A DNA stretch of 64,000 bases from assembly GCF_011397635.1 (NCBI RefSeq), contig NC_064760.1:25431356-25495355 (forward strand), given 5' to 3'. Positions 51,301 through 64,000 of this stretch are shown in pieces. Positions within the stretch are counted from its first letter, which is position 1. Each line of letters opens with the position of its first letter. The position numbers and the translations under genes were made by a program. The DNA comes from Epinephelus fuscoguttatus (taxonomy: Eukaryota > Chordata > Actinopteri > Perciformes > Serranidae). Under the pieces are notes generated by a model. It had not been told where the DNA came from, made no database searches, and saw nothing but the letters and a program-made list of their open reading frames with translations.

Positions 51301-53963
51301 GTGATGTATATTTTCCAAAACTAAAATGCTTACTTGGATGTTTAAGAAAATCTCAGACTTGGTAGAAAGTTTGTTCCTTAGGGCACCAAAAAGTTCAATC
51401 TGAGTATATGCAGCGAGGTGCTCCAAAACAAAATCAGATCATCCACCTCTATCTATAGGGGGAATCTTTGCCGCCTCGCATGTTTGTTTTTCAGCAAAGT
51501 GACAGAAACAGATGCCACCATGACAACACAAAGTCCTGCCATGTGCTGTGATGTTAACAAAAATATCTGGATCAGCCTTCAAAAGTTGACGTTGTTGGGC
51601 CCTTGAGTGATGTTTTCATTTAGGCCTTCAGACCACCTAAAGGTTTCCTGGCGGGGAAAAACTCTTTTTCACTGCATGAAGAATAGACACGGACATGAAG
51701 ACAGAGATATCCTTATGATCGGATCTGCTGTCAACTGACATTAGAGCACGCAGCGGATATTTACAGCTTTCTGGAAACATCTGTAGGCTCATGGAGGACT
51801 GTCAGGCAGGCAGGGTAAACAACATGCTTACTAGAATCTCACACCCCCATGCTAACCAGGCCTGTCAATCACATGAATCAAGCTAGTGGCTGCAATTCAG
51901 ATGTGGATGAAAGAAGAGAGCTGCACAACGGATGGTGCAGGAGCCCGGCAAGCGGCTGCGCCACATGAGCAACAAATATGTCAATTAATTGCAAAAGACA
52001 AAAGAGAGAGTTTAAGTCTCAAAGAAACCAACAAAAACACAACAAATACTCCGCTAATTGAAATGTTTTGCTCAAAGGACTGCAGCAGATCATTTGGTGA
52101 TAGCTTGAGCAGCGAGTTCAAAAATATGTAACAGAAGGGAGAAAAAAAAAGATGTGAAATCTGCCACTGAACACAAGCACACAGAACAGAGCAGAGAGGA
52201 AAACATGCAAAGGGGAAAACAAGAGAGCTAGAACAGAGGAAATCTAACAAAAGACAACAGAACATAGTCGGAACACAGTGGAGCTGAGCACAACACACCA
52301 GAACAGGCTGTAATTGTGTTGTGCGGGACTGACCCCAGCGCATCCCAGCAGGCATTGCATGATGAATGGGCCTGGCGATGACTACATCCCACATCCCTCC
52401 TCCTCCTCCTCACATGCTCTTTTCTCTCCCTCTCCTCTCTGTCGCCACTATTAGCCCTCCTTCTGTCCCTCCCTTTGCTCCCCTCCTTTCCCCAAAACCA
52501 CACTCTATTCAGCTGCTGCCATCCCACAAGATTAATTTGCATTCAGTGCACTTAGTCCTCGTATTGTGCTCTGACACAATGACATATTACAGTGCATGGC
52601 ACACCTATTAAACATATAGTCTAGCTTGAGGGTCGATGTTTTTTTTTGCAAGATGGTTATGATGGAGTACAAATGTGTAGAGCAGGAAGCATGAGGCTCG
52701 ATCGGCTACGAACGCAAAGAGGCCCTGACACGCAAGTCACAGCAGAATCATTACAGGAACAGTTAGATAACCTCGATTAATGATTCACTAGACCCAAACT
52801 AATAAACTGGGTCAGATTGTGTTAGCAGTGGTAGCAAGAGCAGGGAGACCTTCAGGTTAGGCTGCATGAGAGGGAACAGCAGCAGCGAGAGCGAGACGGG
52901 GAGGGAGCAAGAAAAAGAAAATTAAAGAGAGAGGAAAAAAGGCAATAGAGGTGTTGGTGTTACTCCACTATAGACCCTGAGGAAAGAGACAGTAATGCAT
53001 GGGAAATGGGCTTTTTCCTCCAGATTTCTTTGCTCCTGCTCTCCTTCTACTGTTCCATCGTGCCCACGTCCAAGGGGAGCAAAAGAGGGAGACCAAATTT
53101 AATTTGCTACACCGTCTCTAGCCATCACCCTTTGTGCCTGGGGACAAAAGAAATGGATTCTGGAATTTAAAAAGATGAGTGAAATAAAGAAATAAAACAG
53201 GGCACTCAGGAGAAGGCATGAGAGACAATAGCACAGAGGGTGGCAGCGAGAAATGAGAGCACAGTTTGTGGGGAGAGGGGGGTGGGGATGGGGGTGAGAA
53301 GCTAGGAGAGCGTTATGTGGGCCAGATATTAACTGTATGGTTATCATAAACCAGCTCAGAGGCCTGGCCATCTGGAGAGGCCACAGGTTTACTCAAACAA
53401 TCAGATCAGGGTGGTGATAGCGGCCACTGCTGATGGTATGACGTCCAAACACAGAGGTGGCTGAGGGGTTAACAACCCATTACCTCACCCTGCTGCGCTC
53501 CCCGGGGAGACACAGTATGGAGTTGTGGTAGCAGTGTGAGTGTGTGTGTCTCCTTCAGAACCCAGAGCGCACCTTTAGGCTGTTACTCAACAAAGGAGAG
53601 CACGGCACAGTGACATCACCAGAGACTACGCCTGTGTGCAGGAGGCAAGTGGGAGACAAGGGCGTGGAGGATGGAGACTGTGGACTATGTGGGAGTCACA
53701 TTACTCGCCTCCAGCTCTTCTCTACCTGTCATATAAGCACTTTGAGGACTCAACAGTAAAGCCAGAGTCTTGACAACTTCAAACGCCTGATTTGCTGGGG
53801 TAGATCAGAGGCAACGGAGGGATAAAGGGAAGAATAAAGGAAGAAAGAGGAATCTAAAAAGCACCAGGCTTGCTCAGTGTGTAGCCTCAACATTGTGTTG
53901 TGGGATGTCTTGAATTTCATTATCAGATTCTTGACTCAAGTTCATCCATGGCTCAGTCCCACA

Positions 53964-53984
53964 GTAGAAGAAAAAAAAAAAAAA
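53964..53984. repeat. Poly(A) tract
   Basis: An A-run of about 17 bp within otherwise ordinary intronic sequence. Confidence 0.6.
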
Positions 53985-54515
53985 AAGAGGGGCCTCCACC
54001 CCGGCCTATTGAGAGCCAATGAGCTCTGGTCGAGCTGCAGCAGAGAGTTGGGGGCCATTACGGAGAGAAAACAAACATAGACCTCTGGCCAGGCACACAC
54101 GGCCCGGCCCAGACACCTGTGTCCCATTCACCAAACATATCCGGCCACTTAACACTTCACAGAGGGGGTAGGGTGGTGTTTGTGTTTGCAGGCTTGCACA
54201 CCCCACTGTGGTTCCTTTAGTTTCGCTTCTTTACCAAAACAGCCTCCCGAGCTGCTCTGCGAAGACCAAATGCTTGCGGCTGTGGCGCGTCCCGCTGAGA
54301 GCAGCCAGCCGTTACACCACCTGACCATCACAAGTGACCCCGTTCGAAGCTGCGCCGTCTGAATAAAACTGGCCAAAACCCGGCAAAACAAAGCTCATTC
54401 ATCCTGCTGTCACCCGCAGTCTCCGGCTGCCCTCCTGTCTAGGTGCCCCAGCTGCATCTGGACTGACCTCGGGGTTGCCAACACCTGTCCTGCACAGACA
54501 GGGACAGGCATGTAC

Positions 54516-54546
54516 ACACAAACACACAAACACACACACGCACACA
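54516..54546. repeat. Short (CA)n microsatellite
   Basis: Interrupted CA units (ACACAAACACACAAACACACACACGCACACA). Confidence 0.7.
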
Positions 54547-55559
54547 GCTCCCTACCACCCAGGATGGATGAGAGACAGCAGGCTGGGCAGACACGGCACC
54601 GCCTCGGATCAGTGGAGGGGCACACTTGGAGCTGCCAGGAGCTAAACCTCGGGTCGGCACCATTACAATTCTTTCCACCTCAGCAATTCAAAATGGAGAA
54701 GAGGTATGCCATCAGCTGTGGTCAGTTTGTTACGGTAGATTCTCAATGCCTCCATGCAATTTAATGAATTGAAATGGAGATGACCCATAACCCTGGCAAT
54801 GCACTCATAGTTTCCACCCAAAGATTAAGCGAGATAGCAGAGCCGAGCTGTTTAGATGTAGCGGAGGCCACTCGCATGCCGCAATGCTTTGTTTGCAGTC
54901 AAGCCAAATCACAGATGGGAGCCGACTGGACACCAGATGACTTGCTGTGGTGTGGTGGTGTGGTCTGCTTTGAGGCTAAGAGACAGGAGAGAGAGGGGAA
55001 ATAGAAGAGGACAAGGGCACTGGGCACCAGATGCCCTGCTAAAGTTTACCCAGTCCGGCTGCCCTGGTGGGACGCCACGGTACTCCGGCCTGGTGACTGA
55101 TCTCAAGGCCGTGTCACAGACGTGCCTGTTTTAATGTTTCACCGTTATCCTGGCTAACAACCGTCTCTATCATCACGGGCTAACAAAAGAAAAATTGAAA
55201 CCTCTACGTGACCTTGTGTAGGTGTTCACTGCTCTCTTTCCTGCAGTATCACCGCGTCTCATGACAGCACTGTAAACACAAACTGTAGTTGGTAAACACC
55301 GAACGTGGTCTTCGTGACAGCATCGGGCCACAGCTGTGATGTTGTTTAAGCTTCAGGGTGAACAGTCAAACAGTGCAGGCAAAGACAGCTACACTTGTTA
55401 AGAAGATAAGTACACTGACTTAACACTTAGCTGTTGGTTAGCAGGTAACTTAAACAACAGCTCTGCAGAGGCTCCTACCTTCATGACGGTTTTGACATTG
55501 TCTGAATTGCTCGCCTGAAGGTGTAACAGTGGGTCTGCAGTTCATCTTGGCAAGGTGTA

Positions 55560-55660
55560 GCTGATAAACTGTCAAGTTAATGTATATTTTGATCAATAAA
55601 TGTTTCCCAAAGCCCAAGTTGATGTCCTCACAGATATGCCTCCACGGAAAATGGCGAACA
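55560..55660. mobile_element. Fragment of a hAT-like non-autonomous fish repeat
   Basis: TGTTTCCCAAAGCCCAAGTTG followed by ATGTCCTCACAGATATG matches, from memory, the interior of an abundant fish hAT-derived repeat (TTTCCCAAAGCCCAAGATGACGTCCTCA). Probably the same family as the end fragment at 17300-17490. Confidence 0.45.
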
Positions 55661-56340
55661 TAGTGATTTATTGATTGTTTGGGGACCACATTTAACAACA
55701 AAACTATGACAAAACATTCATTTACAGACTCTTGCACAACTTGTGCAGCATAATACAAGTCTCATTTATCCAGGTGTACACTCAGTACCTCCCAAACACA
55801 TGCATTTTCACTCAAACCTTAACCTTTTAAAGTTATCTTTCTTCAAAGCAAGACTCCACTACTAAGCTGTTTTAGCAAAAATGCATGTGTTTCAATCAAT
55901 AAATCAATATGTTTGCGGTTTGCCGTGGAGGCATGCGAGAAAAACAAAGTTTACCTCATGAAATCAAGGTAACACTGCATCACTAATTTACTAACAAATG
56001 GTCATTTTGTGGGTGAAGCATTCCTGTTAGTGTTTTTAAGCAAGGTATCATTCATAATATACTGTAAAAACTACTGAGAGTTTTGTTTTTGTATGTCTTC
56101 AAATATCAGTTTAAACATTACACTAAGAAACCTAATTTAATACAGTGTGTTCCTCAAAGGAAAACTTGTAAACAGTTTACACTCTCCACTTATATACTGT
56201 ATGCATGGTAAACAACTTGAGGCGTGCGTGAGTGTGGGCGTACACACACCAGCTCTAAAGTAGGTGAGACTATGTGTGTGGTATCCGTGGTGCAGCCAGA
56301 CCCCGCCGAGGCCACCAGACAACTGGGTAAACACAGAGAC

Positions 56341-56352
56341 CCCCCCCCCCCA
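56341..56352. repeat. Poly(C) tract
   Basis: A run of about 11 C within intronic sequence. No function is inferred. Confidence 0.7.
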
Positions 56353-59300
56353 CCTGTCTGCCCTCCGTGCTCACATCAGTGAGCTTTAAACAACAAGCCA
56401 TAGTAGCAGTGATGTAAGGCTGATGATAACATTGTTCACCTGGTAATGGTACAAATCCTTGACCCAAATACAACAAGCTCAAACTTCCTCGATATAAATG
56501 ATATGTACTGGATGTCCCAATGCAATACGAAGGCAACACAAACACATACCTCTGCAAAAGAGCCTTCCGCATGGCTAAGTGGACAAAGGAGGAAAAAAAA
56601 ACAAACCTAATCATATCCGATGACTGATAGCACTTATGATGAGGACAAGGGGTTAGAATATCCCACAGTGAAGTGGTGCGTTCCCATTACTGCATCTCTC
56701 CATCTCTGAAAATGGCTTCATTAACAGGCCAGCGCCGAGAGCTCCCTTGCTGAGTGTATGAGCGCGCTGTACCCCGAGGGTCCGCCGGAATGGCTGAGGT
56801 GAAGTCCATTAACACCCGACAGCTTGTTTTTTGACCACTAAATAAAACAGGGTATTTTTCTGTGTCTGCAGTATAAATAGCCTTTAGCTTAGGAGCTGGC
56901 GGGCACACATTTCTGGGGTTGAAAACTCCGAGAAGAAAATTAGATTGGGCTCCTGATACGGTGTCATTGCCGCTGCTGAACTACACCCAGGTGAATATGT
57001 AAAGACTTACATGAAGCGCAATGTCACAGCGTTCTTAGAAACTCCTGGACCTAGAAAACAGTTTCGTGTCATAACTTGTCTGAAGAGTAGCCCAGCAGGT
57101 TCTAATGACTTTTTGGTTATTTGTCAGTAGTCATTTAAATGCCAGTTAAACTGCCTGTGTGGGTGTAAACAGAACACAACTGAGTATATGATGTACCAGA
57201 AACAATTGAGAGGTTTTTCCTACGCCCTGTTTATTGTAACTTGGATCAAAGCGTCACCGGAATGCCTAAAATGATGTAAATGTCTGTATCTAAACGGTGG
57301 CAAGTGGGCGGAGGCGTGATAAGTAGAAAAGCTATAAAAGCCATGCTGTCTTCTGCTGGGGATAAATCCATATCTCATATAACCTGTCCCGTTCTTCTGG
57401 CATACTTCCCACTCCCTCAGGCAACCAGAGCTGGCTACCTCTGAGCCTATGACATAGCTCCTACTTTCCCAGCACTTACGCTCCAATCATGTGTCATCTG
57501 ATGAAACGCTACACCCTAGTCACCATTATTCGTCTGGATACAGGAGCCTCTGGAATGTATCGGATTCCTGCCTCAGGGGGTAGGCACCTTGGAAACATGG
57601 GCCTACCTCCACAGGCTAGCCTCTCCCACTTTTCCTCTCACCCTCTGTGTCTCTCTCTCCATCTATCTTTCCATTCAGCAAAATTCCACTAGAGGCCTGC
57701 TTGATTTACACCGCCTCATTGCCCATCTGACATGTGCTCACATTTTTGACACAACAGAAGGACATGTGAGGGACAGTTTGGAGTTTTGGGACTGTTTTCC
57801 AGCTGTCTGCTGCCTCCTTTATGTCAAAGTCCCAGCCAAAGAGTAAACATCACAATGACCGTTAACCCTTTCCTACAGTCCTACAGTCACATCACCTTCC
57901 ATGCTTGGGCAGAAGCACCAGAGCTTGACTTTAAATTCAAATTAGAAAACTATTTTGTCCTCTACTGCAACAATAGCACAGCCATTCTCAACCTATCTCC
58001 TCTCTCCAGAGAGCAACAGTTATGCAGAGCAGTACTCAGGCCTGTAGTATTGAGTATCTCTGAGTCACTGGCCTGCGTAATTCAGTCTAGGGAATTATGA
58101 CAGTGGAAAATCATTTCCCTGGGCCGGGGATAGGAGGCCATGGCTAATCGTTCAGTAATCTGATCTGCCTGCATACTGTAGCATTCAGCCGCGCCGCTAG
58201 CCTAGCCAGCCAGTCACACATGTGGACACCCCCAGTGCCTGCCAACTATCTGATGGAGGCTAGCACTATTCAAAAACAACTCTCCAGGTTTTCCCGAGGA
58301 TTACAGATGCTATCGGATCATTTGCTAATACTCGGTTGTGCTGTGCTGTTTGAAATGTATTTACTCTGCTCCTGCTCTCCAATACCCCTCCGATAGCGCA
58401 GCCTAAGCCAACAAATGCCGCAGCCACATTCCAGGCAGAAAAAAGGCACTTCAATGCAAACTACCTTACAGGCTACAATGGTACAATCTGTTTCTGGCAT
58501 TCTGGTGTATTAATCCAAAAGCTTGACTTAATGAGGAAACATCTGAGTTTGTCTGTCAAACAGCAGGCTATTTTGGGTACACTTCCAATTGTAGATTCCA
58601 GTATCTAGCGGAGCCAGTGGTGTTGTAGTAGTATATGAATAAGAACCATAGGGAGCAGTACTGTGGCACAAAGCAGTGTTTATACCCAGCAGAGAGGGTT
58701 GGGAGGGGGGCTTGAGTTTTGGAAAGATGCCTGGCTTCAGCGCCACTCTAAAGAGAGGTCTGCCCCCCACACACTGAGTGTGGATAGAAGGGGCACTGAC
58801 ATGGAAAAATACAAGAGATGGCATGTTGTTGGGCACTGAAGTTCCCAACAGTTATCTTGTGAAGCATTAAACACGATGGTATAGTTAGTGCTCTACAACG
58901 AAGATTACATCCGCCTCCATGTGCAGATAAGTAGCAGTAAAACAGTCAGCGCTGTGATTGACATTCTTCTTACTCTTCCCCATTCAAGCCTAAAATCTAA
59001 AATGACGAATTGTGTGTGATCATGTCTCATTCTGATAAACGGCCAAACACCGCTTGGTGACGCGATCTGTCATACTCTGTCATGCCTACAGTATTTTATC
59101 AACCTCCATGTGTAGGCATTGTAGTCCAGTCGCAGCGTTTCACAGGCATATCTAAGTGAGGAGATGCTGATATATGATCAAATGGCTGCGGCAGCAGTGG
59201 CAGACTTCATCAACTGAAAGCGCTAGATCACAGCATGTTTGGCAGCCAGTGGAAGCAGTCAGATGGAGGGTTAGAACAACCAGACAAACAGTTGGCACAG

Positions 59301-59408
59301 ATAAATAGAACGCAACTTAAGATTCAGCTCTCCACAAATTTGACAAACAAATGACAGCAACCACACTCTTTTTTTTTAATCTAATCTGCAAATGGAATAA
59401 GCCCCTAC

Positions 59409-59430
59409 ATTTTTTTTTTTTTTTTTTTTA
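59409..59430. repeat. Poly(T) tract
   Basis: A T-run of about 20 bp, preceded by a shorter one at 59369-59377. The pair faces a purine-rich region and has no recognisable SINE body. Confidence 0.7.
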
Positions 59431-60839
59431 ACAAATGATGGGTGGAACATGTGATAAACAACACATGGCTTGAGAAAAGCAAAAAAATGTGGAGCACTGG
59501 TCAAATAAATCTCATGATACATAAAACCAGAGGGACAGCACTTTTCAGTTGCAAGAATGTATTCTGCAGCTGAGGCGAAAATGCAGGGAAAGTCCTTATG
59601 ACTTTACCAAATACATGCAGAGTGTGAGTCATTCTCCTTTAGTAATCTCTTACTCACAGAGGTGCACGCTTGCACGCGCACACACCCCAAGGCAACAGAT
59701 TTCAGGCAGGTCTGGACTGCCCCTTTTTCTCTCTCTCTCTTTCTTTTTTTTGCCACACAGTGGAGTCAAGTGTTTATAGTATTTAATACATACAGCTACC
59801 TCGGTGGAGACACAAAACAAAGAGTAACAAAGCGGCCTCTTGCAGCAAAGAAAGATGTGAAAGAAGGGACACTAGATCGTTGGTGCATTGTGCCACTATG
59901 CCACATATAAACAACATATAGCCTAACACTTGCATATCTCTGTTGAGTGCATCCCAAACTACCCTACTTTTTGGAAACCAGAACTAGAGACGCATAGTCA
60001 GCAGTATCCTTTTGAGTTTATGGGTGGAAGAGACAGTGTAGAAATCTTCCTAAGGAGCAATATTAGTGACAATCAGCTTGCAGATGATCCTACAGGTAGC
60101 TACATAATAATCTGATGCATCAACACAGAGCCTGTCATCTCATAATTACCAAGTTCCCAGAAACCATTTGGACAAATTGAATAATGTGAAAGCGGTCGCT
60201 GCATTCCCATGGTGATCTTTTCTCTCCCTCTGTCATGTGTGCTGCTGTTAGATTAGGTGGCAGACAGTCGTATCGACCTTTAATTATAATTTGCACACAA
60301 AATCGTTTGGCCTTTCCATTGCAAGACTGTAGCGTTTGTGGCTGATTGCTATACTGTTGCCAAATTGTTGAAGCTAACTTGATGCGAGCATTTTTTTTGA
60401 TAAATACAATGTACATGGCTACAAAGTTGCACAAACAAGTTCCTCGCTTGTGGCTGGCACCGGGCTGCAGCACGGTATCCGACTGGATAAAGGAATTCCG
60501 ATATTAAATCACGGAGCGGAGCAGCCGGACGCAGCTCTCTGTCTATCCCGAGCGCAAACTTCGACCTGACCTGCTTCAAAAATAACGTTAGCCTGCTTCC
60601 TGTGCTGCCAAACGGACGGGCTGGAAGCTGCACCGAGCCTCCACCGTCTCACCGGGGCTTTGTGTTTCCTGCCAGCGGAGACTCAGGCCGAAAAACTGGC
60701 CTCATTCTCCGTCTGCGCCAGACAATGTTCACTAGCCTGGCCTGGGAGACCGAGCGGCGGCGGGGCTCTCTCGCGGTCGTGTTACCAAACATGTGCGAAA
60801 ACACCGCGACCACACTCGGGTTTGTGTCGATGTACTCAC

Positions 60840-61010
60840 CTTGTTTGAGTCTAGGTGGATTTGGTACAACGCGGTCCAGTTGGGAAAGCTGCGGGGTTGA
60901 AGCACGCCGGGCGCATGTCGTCGTCGTCGTCGTCTCGGTTTGCTGTCGGCCGTGATGTGGAAGCGGCACAGCGGACTCGGCTGGGAGAAATCGGGAAATC
61001 TGAGAATGCC
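60840..61010 (-). promoter_or_regulatory. ndst1: CpG-rich promoter and presumed non-coding first exon of ndst1
   Basis: The block from about 60480 to 61010 is rich in CG dinucleotides compared with the AT-rich flanks, including a (GTC)n run at 60919-60934 that is CG-linked at its borders. On the minus strand CAAACAAG|GTGAGTACA forms a near-perfect donor, ending an exon at 60840. No long coding frame with a recognisable product precedes it, so it is read as 5' UTR. The nearest minus-strand gene is ndst1, whose first coding exon needs an upstream leader. The transcription start is not defined; the exon probably begins within 60.9-61.1 kb. Confidence 0.55.
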
Positions 61011-61099
61011 CCTCTCTTTCTGCAGCTCAGTGCACCGGCAGTGGCCCATAACTGTCGACAGGAGGCGCCAGCGCAGCACATTTTTGCCTCTGACACACG

Positions 61100-63080
61100 C
61101 ATACATGCATAGTACACAACTCCTCAAAGAAATCACTGTGCGCTCATATTCCTGCAAGAGCTTTATCTGCATCCATCCTCTTCAGTGGGGAGATTATGGT
61201 GGCGTTGATGGGCTGCGTGGCACTGCACTGCTCGGAGTTTAATTGTACAGCGATGCTGGGATTATCCCGGAAGTTTTTTTATCCGTCATATTTCTCAGAT
61301 CAGGAGCTCAGGGGTAGTCGTGATGGTTTTGATTAGTCACCACACCGTGCAGATTATACAACACGGCCCGTGCAAAAAAGCACTGCTTTAAAATTCTAAT
61401 CAGTGTTGCATCAAAGAGGCAATCTGATTATATATTTAAAAAAAAACAAAAACACTTTGATATTACAAGCACAATGTCATTCATACTCATAGTGACCTTA
61501 CAAGAGCCTACTCAAGGTACTGCTATGATTTTCAAGAGAACTATGCGTTTATTGGATATTGTCATCATCTTCTGAGGGGAATATCTCCAAATGAATATAA
61601 CACAAATATAAAATTAATGTCACTAAACAAACAACTTCAACCTTGACTTGGATAGAAAACTCAACCCACTTTTACCAGATGTCTTTTTCTTACAGTTTCA
61701 GGACAACAAACAGCCTATAAATGAGTATGAAATACAAGTATATTTTTTAAATCAACATATAATTTGTGCATAAAACAGACTTTATGTCACATTGTACCAC
61801 ATACAGGAATATATAACAACAGAGCCGTCCATAGGCCACAGCTTAAATGGAGCACTGCAGCATGGAGCAGCTGTGAGGTAACAGTACACCTACACGTCCT
61901 CTGACCTCGTGACTCGTGAGGTTGGTGATTCTGATTATGGAGTGGCCAAATCTGAGACAAAGCCGTCATTCAAAACAGCTTTGGCTGTCTCATCTGCATC
62001 ACATGATAAAGGAGATAGGGTCACACGGCTCATTGAGACAAAGACGGAGATGGCTGGAAGGTTTACCTCGGTGTGCCACTAAACACAGGGCAAGACATAG
62101 ACTGTGCACCCAGATACAAGACACATGGGCTGTTTAGAGCTTTCTCATGGAAATATGATCCCATGAGCAAATGTCAATCAATAATCAGTGTCACCCAGCT
62201 GATGAGCACAATGCAACAAATCTAACTCAGACATCACAAGTTACAGGAGAGACTGTTTAACATTGAAAGTAGCCTTAAAGCACAGCACACATACTTTTCT
62301 GCCTACCTTAATGGCAGCTGCATTTTGAAATAGTTTGCCAGCTCTTCCGGCCTGGATCTAATCCCTGTCCTCTGACTCCTCCACAGCCTCACCCTGACCT
62401 TAAATAAACATTAGGGGCTTAATGTCTATCTCAAACATCCTACTCCCCGCTAATTGGAGTTTCACACAGCAAAGACACCCTGACCTGAATTGGAACAGGT
62501 GGATAGATAAACTGTAAGTGGACTACACAATTGGCTTATGGGCTACAAGCTCTCACACACACACCAGCCAGTCAGCTTCACACACATGCGGTGGTGAGAG
62601 AGGTAGCCTACTTACATCCTTCACTTTAATTAAAAGTAGGCCTAGGCTACGCTACCAGAATGTAGAAATACTCTGTTACAGGGGAGAATCCTCAAAATCT
62701 ATCTTAAGAAAAAACCCAAAAGCATTAAAAGCATTTTGAAGAATGGTCACTCTTACATTGCAATTTCAAGGTGTATTAATTATATTAGGCTTTTTTTAAC
62801 GGATTCATTAGCTACATATAGGCTACATGTTAACATTTAGATACTGTAGCTGGTCAGCGTGGAGGTGTAAGCTTTAAGTATACTGTAATTCATGGCAGAA
62901 CATTGCATTATATTTTATAAACTGATAATGTGTTGTGTATGAAAGACACACACGCATTTATACCTAAACTGCCAATGCCAGAGTTATTTGTGGCGCAAAG
63001 CCAATATTCACACTCTCCTAGTATTTACATTTGCCTCTTATATTTACTTCTTTTTTCCTTAATTAGATTATGCGTGGTAG
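61100..63080. other. Intergenic region between ndst1 and rbm22 promoters
   Basis: About 2 kb of AT-rich sequence between two outward-facing presumed promoters. No gene, long inverted repeat or LINE motif is recognised. Confidence 0.45.
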
Positions 63081-63104
63081 TTTATTGAAATAGGGCGACA
63101 CCCT

Positions 63105-63180
63105 AAGGTGGAAACGTGGCTCTCTCCGCCGCGGTGCATTGTGGGCTCATTTGGCTCACTCTCTGCAAAATGGCGACATC
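63105..63180 (+). promoter_or_regulatory. rbm22: rbm22 core promoter and leader with a YY1-type motif over the start codon
   Basis: A CG-containing leader (CTCTCCGCCGCGGTGCATTGTGGG, 63122-63145 region) precedes the ATG. The start codon lies in CAAAATGGCGAC, which matches the YY1 element AANATGGCGNC often found at the initiation region of housekeeping genes. No TATA box is visible. Typical of a constitutively expressed splicing factor; motif-level inference. Confidence 0.45.
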
Positions 63181-63223
63181 CCTAGGATCCAACACCTACA
63201 ATAGACAGAACTGGGAAGACGCG
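63170..63223 (+). CDS. rbm22: RBM22 first coding exon (gene continues beyond the window)
   Basis: ATG at 63170 opens 18 codons, MATSLGSNTYNRQNWEDA, followed by a GTAGGT donor at 63224. The translation is identical, as I recall it, to the start of vertebrate RBM22, whose next residues (DFPILCQTC) should lie on an exon to the right of the window. RBM22 (yeast Cwc2/Ecm2 counterpart) binds U6 and the intron in the catalytic spliceosome through a zinc finger and an RRM, neither encoded here. The remaining 780 bp of the window is intron 1 with no second exon seen. Confidence 0.92.
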
Positions 63224-64000
63224 GTAGGTTTAATCGGCTTCATAGCTTACCGGATCGGGAATATGACTGACAGAGTGTCTTTTTCTCTTATATTCAGTGA
63301 GTTAACATGATTATGAAAGCTACCAGCTTGCTACAAATCTGGTCGGTTTGCTTGTTAGCTTGTTAGCCAACCGTTAGCTAAAGTTAGCTAGTATAAGCGT
63401 GGCTGCTGCCTTTATAAAATGTTTCTGTTAGCTTCAATGTAAACGTTAATTCATAAAACAGAATAATATCATCTGAACCCAATAATAGTGAGCTACAGAA
63501 AATTGTCAATAACGTTAGAAATTAGGCTCAAAGCAAATACTCGGCTATTGTAACATTAGCATGTTTTATGCTAACGTTAGCTCCATGAGCTAGTGAAGGC
63601 TAGCACAAGCAGGCTAACAATAATAAAAGTGAAGTTACCTCACGCATGAGTTAATCCAAACCGAGCCAGTCCGACACATACGTTTTGCCTGCTATTTTAG
63701 GTCAGCTTGGTTCTTGGTGTGTCAGTCATATTTCTGTAAACCTGTATTATAACGATTTAATTGTATCGTTAGATTAGCAGGCGCTCACAGGAAATAACCA
63801 AATCCGCTTTCCTGACAGGTTAATCTCAATTTTATTTTACGATTTATGAAATTATCAGAAGAAACATGGTCTGTGTTGTAACCGGCTTTCAGTTGTTTTA
63901 TTATTTTAACCATGCTTGTCGCTGGTCATTGTGGGGAAACGAACTGATGTGACTTTGCATTTGAGCCATGTTAAAGTTAGCACAACTACCAGATTTGAAC
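63224..64000 (+). other. rbm22: rbm22 intron 1 (partial)
   Basis: Begins GTAGGTTTAATCGG. AT-rich, with repeated GTTAGCTAA/TTAGC words (63336-63610) that form short direct and inverted repeats. No acceptor followed by the expected DFPILC frame is found before the window ends. Confidence 0.6.

Larger units (their letters stand above)
27446..60839 (-). other. ndst1: Large presumed 5' intron of ndst1 (about 33 kb), gene-poor
   Basis: Between the first coding exon and the CpG-rich block at 60.8 kb I found no frame matching a known non-transposon protein on either strand. Vertebrate NDST1 genes have non-coding first exons separated from the coding exons by tens of kilobases, so this is read as one or more 5' introns. 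The exact acceptor before the coding exon is not certain; a pyrimidine tract (TGCTGTTTTTTACCCACACC on the minus strand, about 27446-27465) is one candidate. Mobile elements and microsatellites within are listed separately. The remainder, notably 32.3-36 kb and 46.9-49.5 kb, is repeat-poor single-copy-looking DNA. Confidence 0.55.

Noticed and set aside
60602-61172. Several 85-146 codon frames on both strands at the CpG-rich block
   Set aside because: CpG-rich DNA has few stop codons. None resembles a known protein, and the block is better explained as promoter and 5' UTR.

Overview
The window looks like chromosomal DNA from a teleost fish. Its genes have many exons with GT-AG introns, the proteins match vertebrate families, and the non-coding DNA is full of fish-type transposon relics (hAT and Tc1/mariner fold-back elements, L2/CR1-like LINE tails) and CA/GT microsatellites. 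I worked from sequence alone and recognised families from memory, so orthology is by motif and gene-structure match, not by database search.

Layout, left to right. (1) At 1-1101, minus strand, is the 5' part of a gene for a secreted or GPI-anchored leucine-rich-repeat protein that resembles mammalian CD14. The coding part runs off the left edge. (2) At 1200-3700 is intergenic DNA with two related fold-back transposons side by side. (3) At 3689-8189, minus strand, is a complete cd74 gene (MHC class II invariant chain, 9 coding exons, 286 aa). It includes a CLIP-like segment and a thyroglobulin type-1 cassette exon, with an upstream X/Y-box and NF-kB-type promoter. (4) At 8.45-9.7 kb is a spacer with a LINE tail. 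(5) At 11632-27384, minus strand, is a complete ndst1 coding region (heparan sulfate N-deacetylase/N-sulfotransferase, 14 coding exons, 889 aa). Its 3' UTR probably extends to about 9.69 kb. (6) At 27.4-60.8 kb is a gene-poor tract that I read as the large 5' intron of ndst1. It holds LINE, hAT and Tc1 relics and microsatellites. (7) At 60.8-61.1 kb is a CpG-rich block with a good minus-strand splice donor, probably the ndst1 first exon and promoter. (8) At 63170-63223, plus strand, is the first coding exon of rbm22 (spliceosome RNA-binding protein), whose gene continues off the right edge.

All splice models for cd74 and ndst1 close in frame, and the ndst1 catalytic residues fall exactly 7 residues after their human positions. 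The neighbourhood (cd74, ndst1, rbm22) corresponds to human 5q32-33, but the relative orientation differs and RPS14, SYNPO and MYOZ3 are not seen. The point most worth following up is the CD14-like gene beside cd74, because CD14 has commonly been described as missing from teleosts. I found no wholly new biological system. The other items of interest are regulatory signals, splice architecture and mobile-element structure.
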